A DNA stretch of 64,000 bases, from assembly GCA_948567375.1 (NCBI GenBank), contig OX419761.1, positions 41,852,501-41,916,500 of the forward strand, written 5' to 3'. The notes beneath the pieces were generated by a model. That model was not told the DNA's origin. It saw nothing but the letters and a program-made list of their open reading frames with translations, and ran no database searches. The DNA comes from Lunularia cruciata (Eukaryota > Streptophyta > Marchantiopsida > Lunulariales > Lunulariaceae). How positions within the stretch are numbered: position 1 is the first letter of the stretch; each line of letters opens with the position of its first letter. This document shows, in pieces, positions 11,351 to 23,605 of the stretch. The translations under genes and the position numbers were made by a program.

Positions 11351-13440
11351 TTAATGACTAAGCAGATTTCCAAGTAGCTATTTAGCTAATCCTACAACAT
11401 TCACTTGGGATCCTAATTCTATCCTAATTACTTGCTCGAGATTCTTATTCTATCTCATCCTAATCTAACTAATTAAGTTTTTGACATGCGTCAAGGAAGG
11501 TTTTGATTTTGTCTTCCTTGGACTTACTACACCAAAGTGGCACTCAACCAAATGATATGTTACACAGCCAAAGGAATTCTTTCTAAAGCTGAGGTGCAAG
11601 GCCAAAGTCCTTCTTCCTTCTTCCTATCTTTTGATCCATAAGTAACTTCCTTAACAACAAAGTCTTGCACAACAAAAAAGCCATTCATCCATAAATATTT
11701 ACAAGGACAAAGGCCTTCCTCCTCAAGTTCTGTACAAGGCCAAAGGACTTCCTCCACAAAGGTATGTATGACACCAAAGTCCTTCCTTTTTAAAGGTATA
11801 TACAACACTGAATTCCTCCTCCTCAAGTTCTGTACAAGGCCAAAGGACTTCCTCCACAAAGGTATGTACAACACCAAAGTCCTCCTCCTCAAGTTCTTTA
11901 GAAACTTCAAATGGTCAAAATGTTTGCTATAAACCTCCAAACAATGTGATTGTGGTGGAAGAAGAAAGCACACACGAAGGTGCTTCCAATGGGACGACCA
12001 TCACTTTGTAGAACACATAACTATAGAGATATGAGCTCCAAAGTGCGTGTAGCAAAAGTCAACTTGGAAGAAAACTCTTTAGAGTAGGATCCTTCATAGA
12101 GAGGACTTCTTTGGTGGTTGGGAGGTCACTATCCTCACATAAGAACTTTTGATTGGGTTTCAACTATCCTTTTTGGCAGTTCTTACCTAGGTCTTTGGCA
12201 CCAAAGACCATGTCAGGTTGCGATGATTTCAGGCCAAACGTGTCTTTCATACCAAAGGTTTCTTGCACCAAAGGTATTTAAAATAAAAATGGTTGTAATT
12301 TTTGCTACATACCTCCAAATGCTGAAATTGTGGTAGCAATGCAAAGCCCATGAAGAGATGCTTTCAAAAATATAAAGAGCACTGCATTTGGACATGTAAT
12401 GACAGATATCATGACCCCATAGTGTGTGTAGAAAAATTCCTGGTGAGAAATGACTCTTCCAAGCTGAAGGTTGATGGTGGCAAAGCTCACCATGACCATC
12501 CCCTCTGTACCTTGGCATACACAAGGATTAAGCTAAATAATAACACATTGAGTGGCTTCTTACCTAGACATGATAATATGCTTTTTTCTCCTTAATAGAA
12601 AGTAGAAGAATGGAACAAAATTGTACTTTTGAGGAAAGGTGAAGCGTCACAACACCATCTCTCAAGCATTGAGGACTAGAAGCAAAGGCTAATTTGGCTT
12701 TGAAGACTAGGGAAAACTATCATAACAAAGTCTCAAATTTGGGATTGACCATAAATTGGTCTCTTGAAATGCAGAAAGTGGAAATGGCAATTCATCACTT
12801 TGTTTTATATGCAAAGTCTTCAGTCATTTTTGGTCAGAAAGTGGTTGGGTCATCCTTGTTCTTGTCACACTTTCAATATCAAGTACTGCTTGCATATGCA
12901 AACCATCACTCTCTCCCAATGGTCCAAGTTCTTATGCAAGCATTGGGCCAAATGCCAACAATCCTCCTTAGAATGTAAACCACCCTTCTTGATTTGGAAC
13001 GGTTGTTCTTGCATGTGTTGGCAACACACTCAAATTGATGTATAGTGCTTGCCATGTGTTGGATCCGGAAAGAGGTGCATCAGGGTGAACTCATTCTGTT
13101 GAATTTTGATAGTTGAGCAAGTGACATTCTGTATGGATAGCTTAGGCCGAAGTCCTTGCCTTCCCCCAAACTATTTGCCTTCAAGCACCCTTTGGAACCA
13201 AATTGGTTGCCTGCATTCTTCCTCCAGATGTTTCTCCATCCCAGACTCAGTTATTCAAGTTATTTGTTCAAGAGTCCCAACTCAAAGACTGCACTTATCT
13301 ACAGGTTTCCTACATAATTTGTAGCATAGACTAGTACTTCCTTACTAAAAATTCTGAAATTAATCAAAAGACAAATAAAACAAAAAGGTGCGCACCACAC
13401 TTCTCTTAGTCAGAGATGGACAATGTCAAATTTAACTTTA
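11350..13440. other. Unclassified repeat-like DNA without a recognised gene
   Basis: Many short chance frames occur on both strands (for example 11973-11560 minus, 12694-12978 plus) but none resembles a known family. The stretch 11140-12270 is rich in CCAAAG-type hexamers. It lies between the G4 coil and the G4 tail and may contain a further unrecognised insertion. Confidence 0.4.
11718..11868. repeat. 100-bp-period tandem repeat
   Basis: CCTCCTCAAGTTCTGTACAA and the ~30 bp after it (to GGTATGTA) occur at 11718 and again at 11818. A partial third unit (CCTCCTCAAGTTCTTT) follows at 11884. This accounts for the repetitive 137-residue minus-strand frame at 11973-11560, which I do not call as a gene. 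Confidence 0.8.
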
Positions 13441-13880
13441 ACTGTTAATAATTCTCTTTACTTCTTTTGGAATGCTTGTTCAATTTCTTGATCAACATGA
13501 AGTTCAAGTTGCAATTCCTTGCGTTGAGCTTTGGCAGCAATTAACTTCTTATTCAACGTACCTGATATACAAGCATTCTCTTGATTCTTATTTTGATTGT
13601 CTTGAATTTTGGCCATCTTTGTCTTGCTTCATCTCCTGATATCTTTGTTAGCTTCTATCAATGCTTGGTAAAGAAATTACTTCTCACTTTTTAATTCAAG
13701 AATACTCTTTGCTTCCTTTTCATTCTCCTTCCTCAATTGGTTTAGCTCGGCTTTAACTTGATCTTGGTCCCTACCAACGTCCCACTGAGTCTGTACTATG
13801 AGGGATGTTACTGCATGATTGATGCGATGTTGCATCATCTCATCGTAACATCGTTGACCAGGACTTCACGACATGCTACG
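13441..13880 (-). pseudogene. Coiled-coil segment of gag-like copy G4
   Basis: The minus strand reads ...DQVKAELNQLRKENEKEAK.. and later LIAAKAQRKELQLELH.., a typical heptad-rich coil with two in-frame stops. It resembles the C-terminal coils of the other copies (composition and position ahead of a 3' tail). The N-terminal motif domain was not found upstream. The host sequence of gene A begins close to 13900, so G4 seems truncated here. Confidence 0.4.
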
Positions 13881-14743
13881 AGACAAGACATCTTATTGTG
13901 TCTTTAACTCCTTATCTTCAGAATGGAGTTTGAACAGGCTGCTAATTGGACTTCGGTTGTACATATAGCCGCTTTGGGTGTACATATAACGGACAAAATA
14001 AAAGCTGAAAAAATAATTTCCTATTATGGTCAAGTCGTGAACTTTCTACGTCAAGTTGTATAAAGTTGTGGAATGAAAGCATCAAGAAGTTGCTGGCAAG
14101 AGCTTCTTGCTGCAAATGAGACAATTCGAAACATCAATCTATTGTAACAAATACCTTATATTTGATACGAAGTGTTACTTTTGATCTACACTGAAAGCTT
14201 TTCTTTTTAAGAATCCCCTTGAAAAACCCATGTAACATACCGGACAATAGATCAGGACTATTAACAATTCTAAGTGCCTCGTCGAGTCATAGTTGCCTGG
14301 TTTAATTAATAAATACATTCCAGATGAATGAGCAAGCTTAAACTGTGAATAAGACACGAAGTTTACATTAGGTATATATCTAAAATGTGATTTTAATCAA
14401 ATTATGTGTCGCAACTGTCTCAACAAAGTGGACATGAAGTGTACCTTCTGAATCAGGATCGATCTTGGCTCACCATATAGGCGTCTGCAAGCTAGCTAAA
14501 GTGCATGCAGGCGCAGTAATACAACGTTATCCCCAGGCCTCGGTCTCGAGGTGAATAAACGTCGAAACTCCGGCGGCCTGAGAAATCCGGAGGTATAGGC
14601 AGCCAGCTCGACTGGAATTGTTTTCATACCCGTAGCTCTACTCCGAGATTTTCAGTTACTTGGGAATTTGTGCTCAGTAAACTAGAATTAAAGCTAGAAT
14701 TATCAATGCTTAATAATCTGCTTGCTAACTGGATGGCGCTTCT
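13881..14743. other. 3' flank of gene A
   Basis: This is single-copy-looking, less repetitive DNA downstream of the gene A stop. No coding frame of note and no clear AATAAA signal close to the stop were seen. The 3' UTR of gene A should lie in 14743-14500. Confidence 0.4.
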
Positions 14744-16187
14744 CTAACGACGGCAGGTAATGCCACCTCTGTTACCACTGTTGCAGTTCACTCTGAAAGT
14801 TTCAGAAGGTTTCGCGTCAGCCTCGATTGAAACATCGGATTCGGAATACTGACTTACTTCACAATCTGAGGATAGTAAGGACGAACTCAAGTACTTTGCA
14901 TCTCCACCCATGACTGGCATGGGGACACCCAACTTCACTGGAGTCTTGAATCCAGGTTGATAGGTCTGTCCCAAAATTCCGTTCACTTCGGGAGAGAGGC
15001 CAAAAAAGTCGAACTGCATCTGAAGATGCGCAAAACAGTCATCGTCGGTGATTTGGTAGTTGTGAACCCTGCTCTCTTGAGCGGGAATGGGCACGACGTT
15101 TAAGGTGACTTCCAATAACTGATTGATCATTAAGTGGACGTTGTTGGTCTCAGCCGTACGCTCAAGAACTACATTTCCTGAAGGAGAAGTCCACAAAGAA
15201 CCCTCGCCAGCGGGGAGGGCAACGTGTTCTCCATCAAAACTGAAAAATAACTGGTCCACATCGTCGACCCACTTTGCGACCTTCTTAGCACCAATACTGA
15301 TCGTGTGAGAATCGAAAACAAAGCCCAAGCTTTGTACCCAAGTGTAGTCTCGGGGTCTTCCTTCAGGTCTCTTTCCGATGAAGTGGGCGTTGATGTGAAC
15401 TCTGCGGTCTGATAGCAGACAGAAATCTTGATCTTTCTGTCCGTGGAAGTAGAACATGACTCCGTCTCCTCCAACGAATCGCGGATCATAGCAGACTGAC
15501 CCGTATCCAAAGCAGTCGACCTTGCGGTCTGCACAGGGTCATGCCACGGCTAGAATTGTAAGTAATTATAACGTAGGGATCCGGAAGATATTGTTGAGTT
15601 TTACAGGTCAAACAAGTCGCTACACAATATCAGTAATATCAAAGAAAAGAGAATGGAAGGTAACAGGTAACATGAACTATGTATACACTCCATTATTTGT
15701 AATTGGAAGAAAGAAATTCAATCTAGGACTATATTTTTTTTTATAGAAAGCGACCGCGTAGAAAAAACGAAGGATGGGAAGACCCATCAAGCCGTACAAG
15801 AGAGAGACACAAAAGGGTAAAATGGGGCTAAGCCCCAATAGAGTCACTAGAGGACTATGTTACAAAATTCTAACGGAATTTCGATAGAAAAGAATCTGAC
15901 ACAATTTCTTGATTCCAGAGCGTGCCCAGGCTCAGTAACTCACGTTTGCAAGTAGCTTGACACAGCCTGCAACTAATGAAGCAGGCGGAATTGCCTGGAG
16001 CTATCGTGGACCTGGAAGGACAACGCGTCGGACATGTAAGAAGTTTCTGATAGCAAATTCCTGGGTAGATGCAACTTGCTCTCTCAGGGCCACCGTGAGA
16101 ATCGGTCACCATCACATATCCATCGTCCTGTGCAAAAACAGAAACCATGCACGCCGAGAGAAGGACGAGGGCAAGCGTGAACTTCAT
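14744..16187 (-). CDS. Root_cap-family secreted protein, gene A (two exons)
   Basis: Exons are 16187-15944 and 15528-14744, with a 415-bp phase-1 GT-AG intron, giving 342 residues. Residues 1-19 form a signal peptide (cleavage likely after VFA). Eight cysteines spaced x5-x6-x3-x12-x3-x2-x3 occupy about residues 39-80. Then come CYDPRFVGGDG and MFYFHGQKDQDFC (from residue 94), HFIGKRPEGR and the Root_cap block VHNYQITDDDCFAHLQMQF from about residue 236, ending CRR. The family is extracellular and known from root-cap and embryo transcripts; its biochemical role is not established. The splice acceptor was chosen because it restores the short cysteine-to-CYDPRF linker and the same site works in gene B. 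No defects were seen. The intron carries a SINE-like insertion. Confidence 0.92.
15733..15846 (-). mobile_element. SINE-like retroposon, copy 1, in the gene A intron
   Basis: In gene-sense orientation it starts GACTCTATTGGGGCTTAGCC, includes CTTGTACGG and GGGTCTTCCCATCCTTC, and ends CTACGCGGTCGCTTTCTATA plus an A-run. It is bounded by imperfect target-site duplications (plus strand CTAGGACTAT at 15723-15732 and CTAGAGGACTAT at 15847-15858). Copy 2 at 51442-51545 begins at the same base, so it may be a short complete element rather than a randomly truncated LINE. No clear RNA polymerase III box B was found, so SINE versus LINE 3' end is open. Confidence 0.75.
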
Positions 16188-16852
16188 AGTTCCTTTTATG
16201 GTTAGAAAGTGTATCTATCCTTGTACAGCTTCCGACCAGAACAATACTGTGTTCGAGGAGGAGATACAATAATGATGACGGAAAGCAGGCAAGGGCTGAA
16301 TTTGTAATGTTTCGATATCGAATACAGCCATCGTTACTGTCCTGTAGATAGACCAATTTTTCTGCAAAGTTGGTCGTCCTATCGCGAGATCTACCTATAG
16401 TTAGAACGGGTAGGACTGGATTAGCTACAGTGAGATATATATCTACAAAATCCTGAATAAGGATACTCTACAACAGTCATGGATACGGAAAATGAGGGAT
16501 CGATGCGCAACGTGCAAATCGTGTATATCAAAACCCTGAAGCTAAGTTCACGAGAGCGCATTGCGTCGAGTAGCATCATATGCATGTCTCAGGAGCAGCT
16601 GCGTTATTGCTATATAGCTATTGCGCTTCATGCTTTAGTGAATGTGTCCCGCGGTAACACTGAAAAGGTAACACTGTCCCTGTACAAAGCAAGACAAGTA
16701 ACTCACAACCGCAGTACAAAGAGCCTGCACACACTGAGCAACTGGCCCTCAACACTTCAGGCGGCCCTCCCTTTTCTCTCTACATATATATGCAAAAGAC
16801 AACTTAGCTCACTGAGCCCAAGTCCTGGCTCATATATTTAGTTGCGGGATCG
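16188..16852 (-). promoter_or_regulatory. Upstream region of gene A
   Basis: No retroelement coding lies within 660 bp of the start codon. A TATATATC run at about 16436-16444 (read on the minus strand) is the only TATA-like element noted and lies ~250 bp from the ATG, which is far unless the leader is long. The part 16660-16770 has a second copy at 44795-44905. The region ends abruptly at the copia fragment C1. Confidence 0.4.
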
Positions 16853-17900
16853 TTCAAGAAGTGAGATGTTGGATTTTTTTTATCGGAACAAAACATACTC
16901 GATTGTCCAATTTCAGTAGAGTTGGGTTGCACTCTAAAAATTCTCCTACCTTAGAAATTAACTTCTGGATAGAAACTACCATCTTGGTGGCTTGACTGAG
17001 AGCTATAAATTTAGCCTCATATGTAGAGAATACAGTAATTGATTGTTTCTTGCTCATCCAACTTGTGGTTACTCACCCTAGTATAAATGCACAGCGTAAA
17101 GTAGATTTCCTATGATCTAAATCTCCATCAAAATCAGCATCAAAATATCACATCAAGGAATTCCCCAAGTTTTCATTGTCCGTAAGTGCAAAGTCAAAAG
17201 TCCAAATGTTTATTTTAACATGTGAGGATTCTGTTTAATGCCAACTCTGAGCCCTCCCAGGATTACACGTGAATCTGCTTAGCATGCCTATGGCATAAGC
17301 AAGATCAGGCCTTGTACATGTAGTCGAATAAAACAGAGTTCCAACCAATAGAATACATGGCCTTGATGCTATTACTTCATTCTGAATTTAAGTTGAAAGG
17401 CTCATCTCTTGACTGATGCCTAGACCAAACTTCAGTGGAGTGGTCACTGGAGGTGCACTTCAATGGAGTGGTCACAGGAGGTGCATTGTTTTTCTGGATT
17501 GTTTATGACTGAATTCTAATATGATTGAAATAAGAGAGAGTCATTGAAAATCTATGGCTTGTGATCAAAATATAGAGGAAAATATTTAGCTTCCTCTAAG
17601 TCACTCATCTCAAACCGTACATTTAGCTTCTCTTTTATATTCTTAATATTACCACTTCGTTACAGAAGATTAGAGTGTCATCTACATATATAGAAATAAA
17701 AATTATGTCATTTAATTCTCTTTTGAAATAAACTCCATGATCAGAAGTGCTCCTTCTCAAGCCTACAAAATAAATTAATTGGCCATCCAACTTCTCATAC
17801 CATGCTCTTGATGCTTGTTTTTAATCTATAAATGAATTTCTTGCAAAAATATATTTATGTTTGTGGTTTCTCCATGTATATTTCTTCCATGAGATCTCCA
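16853..17900 (-). pseudogene. Ty1/copia RT-RNase H fragment (C1)
   Basis: The minus strand contains IYVDDTLIF near 17680 (the copia RT catalytic YVDD). Around 17130-16854 it reads ..DFDGDLDHRKST.. and SWMSKKQSITVFSTYEAKFI.ALSQATK, the copia RNase H signature. The element normally copies RNA to DNA and degrades the RNA strand. Stops and frame changes interrupt it, gag and integrase are absent, and it ends at 16853 inside RNase H. No LTR was found. Confidence 0.8.
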
Positions 17901-17929
17901 CTGTGAAAAGCTGTAGGCTGTAGTAACTC

Positions 17930-19100
17930 AGTGTTGGCCAAAATGTGGTAAAAAAGTAAGAACTACTAGTCCACATGGAGATATGAGTTGGAAATGACTA
18001 GAAAATGAAAAATAGTATCCTAATGATCAATTCTCTATTTTTTACTATATAACCTCTTGGAGAGAATCATTCCCAAAAGTGTGTAGAAACATCCCTTGTG
18101 GCACACTACGCACAAGGAAAATAATAAATCCCTTTCACTAAAGATCTATTCCAAATTAGTCCAAAAGGTGATGGTTCATTCGTCACAACGGTCACTTTGC
18201 CTCAAATTTGCTTCCCACAAGGGCATAACTTGGCCAATGGTTGTTAGCCCTTGCTCTATTGTAACTTTTTAGACTTTGTAAACGTTGCTACTCCTTACAA
18301 ATGCCAAAGGTCATGAGCATTGAGCTCATGCCACAAGTGATTTTTACTTCTCATGTAGGTTCACAACAAGGGCCCTGTTGTTCTAGTGACTATAACCATA
18401 GTAGCTATGTACAACCTTTCCCAAACAGCTTACTCCTAGAAGAAACTGGGGATCAGTTGTGATCAATTGGTTTTTGTTTTATTGGTATTGTCAAAATTAT
18501 GAATCAAAATTAAGTCCTTCATGCACTGTGCCGCCTTGTCAAATCCTTAAAAAATCACACATTCTAATCAAGTGTGAATATGCCTCGCAATATTCAAGCA
18601 CTTGTGATCCTATTGCAGACTTCCTCACTACTACTCATCCAAGTACACAACCAATTCCAAGGAATGTAGCTCATACATATAAAATCTCTCATAAAGGTCT
18701 CATAGATATAATGCTTAGTAAGCCAAGAATTGATTCACTGTACAAATGAATAAATGAACAAAATGATCCTGGTTTACATTGGACTTAAGCTCTTTCCACT
18801 AATCTAGTGTCTTGGCTAAAGAGATCCTATGGCTACAATTTAGCAGAGAGCATGTATATACATTTGGATTGCTCATTCCTAATTCAATCTGATTGCACTA
18901 TCTTATCTTAACTTTACTGAATTAAGGGTTGCCTAGATTGCAATGCTAGATCAGCTTCCCAGTTTTTTATTCTACTTCTAGTGTCCCCTTTGGCTATTGA
19001 TACCAAAGGTCTAAAAAAAAAACAAACAAAAAAACGCTCACAAAGAAAAAAAAACCGCTGACAAAAAAATAAAAATAAAATTAAAACCGCTCACAAAAAG
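17930..19100 (-). repeat. Partial terminus R and tail of a gag-like family copy
   Basis: 17930-18125 shows the R blocks in order (AAGTAAGAACTACTAG, GAGTTGGAAATGACTAG, ATAACCTCTTGGAGAGAATCATTCCCA). It is followed by a tail with GATGGTTCA and CACTTTGCCTCAAA blocks also seen at 2930 and 19370. No gene was recognised; the 18459-18749 plus-strand frame is antisense to the tail and is not called. Confidence 0.45.
19010..19100. repeat. A-rich run with three AACCGCTCACAAA-like units
   Basis: CGCTCACAAAG, CCGCTGACAAA and CCGCTCACAAA are separated by A-rich spacers just before the next R terminus. It looks like a degenerate microsatellite or poly(A)-type tail. Confidence 0.6.
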
Positions 19101-19320
19101 TGTCATGAGTTGGATAATTACTATGACGATGCAATGGACTAATAGTATGATTGGTAAGAATAGATTGTTCTCACAAGGATATAGTTTGGAAATAGCTAGG
19201 CATGAAGAGAAAAGTGTCACTTTGTAACAAATTGTTGATTGTTGCATCTTTATCCTATTGTGCAAGGCAATTCCTAGAAGAGTGTAATGCACCCCATAGT
19301 GCCACATGAAAAAAAAGAAA
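19101..19320 (-). repeat. Another terminus R copy
   Basis: It contains GGACTAATAGTATGATTGGTAAGAATAGATTG, GGAAATAGCTAGGCATGAAG and GGCAATTCCTAGAAGAGTGTA in the family order. It directly follows the previous tail, showing repeated insertion of the family at this place. Confidence 0.5.
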
Positions 19321-20199
19321 CTTAAAGAATCAAATCACATTCACAAAAGATATCCTATCAACTTGGCTCCTAAAAATGATGGTTCAGTCTATATTGAAGG
19401 TCATCGGCCCCAAGGTCAATACCTTTATTATGTTTACCACAGCTTGTCACAATCCTCATGATGCTCCCTTAGGTGGATATTCTATTTCTTTTTGTTGTTT
19501 TACCCAAATAGGTGCAACATGTTGAGTAGGATGATGCTTGAAGGAAAAAAGTATGGCTTATGCCTCAATCACCACTAAGTTCCTAAAGAGTCACAAAGGA
19601 GAGGGGAGTGGATGTTTGAACAAAAGTATCACAAACAAAGGTACCATGAACACAAGTGTGGAATGACATATTGGCAGCCATCGTCAATAGGTACTGTTTC
19701 AACAACCTGTTTAATGAGAAACTGACATGTAGAATAAAGAACAAGTTCTGGTCTCCATCAGTCCTTGTGATGCTTCACAAATGCATGGACCATGATGCTT
19801 CACCAGAAATGCCCACCAAAATATCAAATGGATAGATTGAATTGTATAAATGTAGCACCTTGTGAGGACGTAAAGTCTGATTGAATTTTTTTGATGCTCT
19901 ATGAATTGATGATTCAATTGTCTTGATGCTTGCATGGGTTGGAAATTTTTAGAAGTGAGAAGAGTTCACAGCTTTTGAGCAATTCAAGGAATTATGAGAT
20001 TAGGTGACTAGGATTGAGAGCACAAAGTGAGGATTGCATTTGAGCTTTGTTGTTCTATCACAATTTCTCCTCCAAAGAAGAAGTCGGGTGTTGTAATGTA
20101 GTTGCCCGGAGTAGATAAGTGGGCCCAATCTGGCTATGTCAAGTTCTTGAGTTTGACATGTTGTGCTTTCTACTATGGATTTGTGATTTTTTATACCTC
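19321..20199. other. Tail/leader DNA between R and G5
   Basis: No gene was recognised. The first part (19370-19450) is R-tail-like. The remainder may be the leader of G5. The short frames at 19711-19935 and 20000-20203 (minus) look like chance. Confidence 0.35.
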
Positions 20200-22970
20200 C
20201 CAATGGTAGTGGAAATCAAAGAGAAGAAGAACCCAAACTTCTCCGACTTGAGAGGAAATGTGTTTGTGGACAGAAGAACATTAGTAGAAAGTGCTTAGTT
20301 CAAATTCAACAATAGGGGCAATGCACCTTGGTCAAGAATGGCCACAACCATTGGAAGAAATGACAAGGAAGTTTGAATCCTCATTCAAACATAATAAGAT
20401 GGGGAATAGTTGGAAAGTGCAAGGATATCATAACCTTGCTTGGCACACCACTACCTCCTTGGTGATAAAGTTGTTCAAATCTTTGCAAAAAAGTTATGTG
20501 AACAATGGTCAAGCTACCTTCTTCCAATAAAAGCACGGAGGCAACTTGTAGACTGGTGGAGATGTTCTACCATTGCACCCAACAGCTTATACAGCAATTA
20601 CAAATGATGGAAGGACCAACTTTCCTCTCACTACTTGTGTTGCATTTCTACATTGGGATGAGATTATTGTGAAAAGAGGAGAGGAAGGTCTTCCCAACAC
20701 ATTATTATCTCTTGGAGTACCAAAACCAACCAGGATATGAAGGCAAGATCAATAAGCATAAGAACACCTTCATGAAATACCAAAAGATGGGCAAGTGGAT
20801 GCCCATTGATAAGGTTCTTGGAGAGAGAACTAGCAAATGAAAGGTGGTCATGACTCTGCCAAGGACTGGGAAGAGACACATGCCAAACCCTCATGTAGTG
20901 GACTCTTTGGAGGATGTGACTTCACGGCCTATGATGAATCCTGATTGGGAAGTGATGGAGGGTTGACCAAGGCTCACAAGGTGGCCTTAGTGAAGCCATT
21001 GTACTCATAGCACAAGAGAGGGAACCTTTGCCAATTGTGGGAGTACCATCCCCATAGTAGGATAACTTTTTATCCAAGTTTGAGGTGTCTTTTGACAAAG
21101 CAAAAGCAAGAGAAGATGCAGGAGTGGAAGTTCAATCCATGCTTGCAACAACCTTGGAGTCAAATGTGCCAAACCAGGCCAAACTTGAACAAGGATATGT
21201 TGTTGTGGATGACAAGGAGGAGGTCTTGATATCCCAATTACTGAAAAAGACTCCTCCCTTGACACCAATACATGAAGAAGAGGTGGCAGTTCAGGTTTTG
21301 GCTGTCCCTCAAGGAGACACTTGCTAGGTGGTAACTCCACCTCAAGAACCAATGAAAATGAGACAATCCTACCTTCAACCATCTTGGGTGAGTGGAAGGA
21401 GTATTTTGAGTGAGGAGAAGGGAAAAGGACAAGGAAGATTTGTGTCCTTGGACTTGGACCAAATTATTGCAGAATTCACCCCCTTCTAAGAGTGTTAGAC
21501 CCAAAGAGATGGTGGTGAACAAGTCTTGAACAGAAGGAGAACTAGTGAGTGCCTTGAGAGCACCAGGAGTGCAGCATGCTCCAATGGTCTTTGCCCCAAC
21601 TCAAGACCCCCACAAGTTAGTGGAGCCATGGCAATCTCACCACAAGAGGCATCAATGCCCAAGCCAAATCTGTCGATGTACAAATAGGAGTCATTTATGT
21701 ACCTTCTCAACTATCCTCCATTTTCATCTTGGGTTGTCTACATGTTGGGACAAGTATTGAACACTTTGGGAGAAATACTCCTTGCCTACCAAGAAATTGA
21801 TCCTATGATGATGGATCACAAGAGATTGATCAATTTCTTGCACTTCTACATCTAGATGGTCATATGGGAAAAATAATTGGGAAAGAGGGAATTGGTCAAA
21901 GTCAAAACCCACAACTTGCACCTGGAGGCCAGACTCATAGATATCAAGGAGTATGATGCCCAAAATGTCCAAAATTATGACATAGGAGAATCTCATGAGA
22001 TGGTCCATCTCCAAGAATGGCTAGCACAGTCAAAAGGGAGAAGTCAGTATGGTGATCACGGCCATATAGCACCACAAAGAGGGAGTGGGGTATCATGAAG
22101 GGAAGAGGACTCAACTTCTGCAGAGGCACAAATTTGTCACCTTGAAACTGCTCTAAAAAATTAGGAAGCCTCCTTGAAGACAAAGTAGGTTGAGTTTATT
22201 GTGCTTTCAAACAACTACAAAGCTTGTAAGTGAGACAATGACACCATATTAATGAAGCACAAGGAGGAATTACAAAGTGTGAAGGCAAATCTTGCAATGA
22301 TGAAGGCATGGTTTGCCCAACACAAGAAGGCCTTCATGGATTACAAGACCACATAGGAGGAGAGTATACAAGAGAAGGATTGGGAGATCTCCAAGATGAA
22401 GGAGGAGAGAGTAGGCTTGAGGCAATGGATTAATAAAAATTGGACTCCAACTTGACAATTAAGAAGGGTAGATATGAGCAGAAAGCAAAGGAGATGAAGA
22501 AGAAGCATGCCAAGAAGTTGGATGTTAGGAACAAGGAGGTGATGTCCCTAAAGAAGGAGTTGGATGGTCTATGGAAGGAGAAAGCTATAAAGGAGCAATC
22601 TTGTGATGCCACCTCAAAAGTAGCAAGATGTGCATCAAGGAGTTGTCCACAATTGTAGGTGACCATGAAGATAGAGCACACATCCTCCAAGTTTAAGGTT
22701 ATACAAGAGGTGTAGATGGAGTTGGAATCCATCCATGATACTCTGGACAAGGAACAAACAAAAGTTCTTACAGTCATGGAAGACAATGCTTGTAGGTTGA
22801 AGACCCAAGTGGAATTGAGTGTTACAACTTAACCTCACTAGGCTAAGCTGCTAGAGCTAAAGTCAAAAATACACACCTTAGAAGCCAAGGCCTACTCCAT
22901 TGAATATTTAACCAAGCTGGCAAAGAAGTTGCACAAGCGTGGTGATGCCAAGGTTGAGAGTGCCTGAAGT
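20200..22970 (+). pseudogene. Gag-like coiled-coil protein remnant, copy G5
   Basis: 20291-20530 reads EMTRKFESSFKHNKMG..., IKLFKSLQKSYVNNGQATFF, which matches copy G6 (EAVLKYAKMARW..., IKLFKSMRTIYINNGQATFF). A middle section at 21085-21327 (VLISQLLKKTPPLTPIHEEE) corresponds to ISQLQAKKTHPLTLG in G6. A coiled coil runs from about 22100 to 22970 (for example KKKHAKKLDVRNKEVMSLKKE). Three-part architecture is as in the other copies. Many stops are present. The Y1/Y2 gypsy nest lies 3' of it. Confidence 0.55.
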
Positions 22971-23605
22971 AGTATTTACCACAAATTGGAAGAGTACAAC
23001 ACGTTGAGGAGCTGATTCAAAGGTGTAAGGGAGAAGGAGGGTCAAGGAAGTAAACTATGGTGTACAATGTGTAATTGTAGTTTTGGACCATCAGGTTGTA
23101 GTCATAAATACACAATCATCCTTTGGAATTCATCCTGATGGGACTTCATTGTGACATGACTTCATCATGATGGGCTGTCTATGCACAATGACATGTTTAT
23201 GAATTCTTTCAACAATTAAGTCTCTATAAGTTATATTGATCCTTGTGTAAATATCTGATTGTCAAGACCATTCTTTCCAACTAAATATAGTTGGAGTGAT
23301 AGTATTGATAGAGTGTATAGTAAGCACCTCTATACAAGTAGTGCAGCTAGAGCATTTAATTTATAACAACCAATTAGGTAGAATATGGTTAGTCTTTATT
23401 CATAATTTTAGGTCATGGCATTGCACAACTATGGATGTGCCCCATTTGGTTGTAATAGAGAGTATTAGGAGAGCCACCCCGACTTAATATTGGTTTAGTT
23501 AGCAAAGATTGGAATTTCATCTCATACTTGTCTATTTGAACTCTTGAATGTGCAATCACTTTGCTTGTGTGTTTGCAAAATTGACTCTATCATGGAACAG
23601 TTTTT
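22971..23605 (+). repeat. Proximal 3' tail of G5
   Basis: It begins with a purine-rich stretch (GTGTAAGGGAGAAGGAGGG at ~23015). No gene is seen. It is inferred to continue at 35377-35995 after the Y1 insertion, since only there does an R' terminus in the right orientation occur. Confidence 0.4.

Noticed and set aside
11560-11973. 137-codon minus-strand frame with repeated YIPL/WPC text
   Set aside because: It is produced by the 100-bp tandem repeat and has no homology I recognise.
15123-15308. Plus-strand frame inside gene A
   Set aside because: It is a shadow of exon 2 on the opposite strand.
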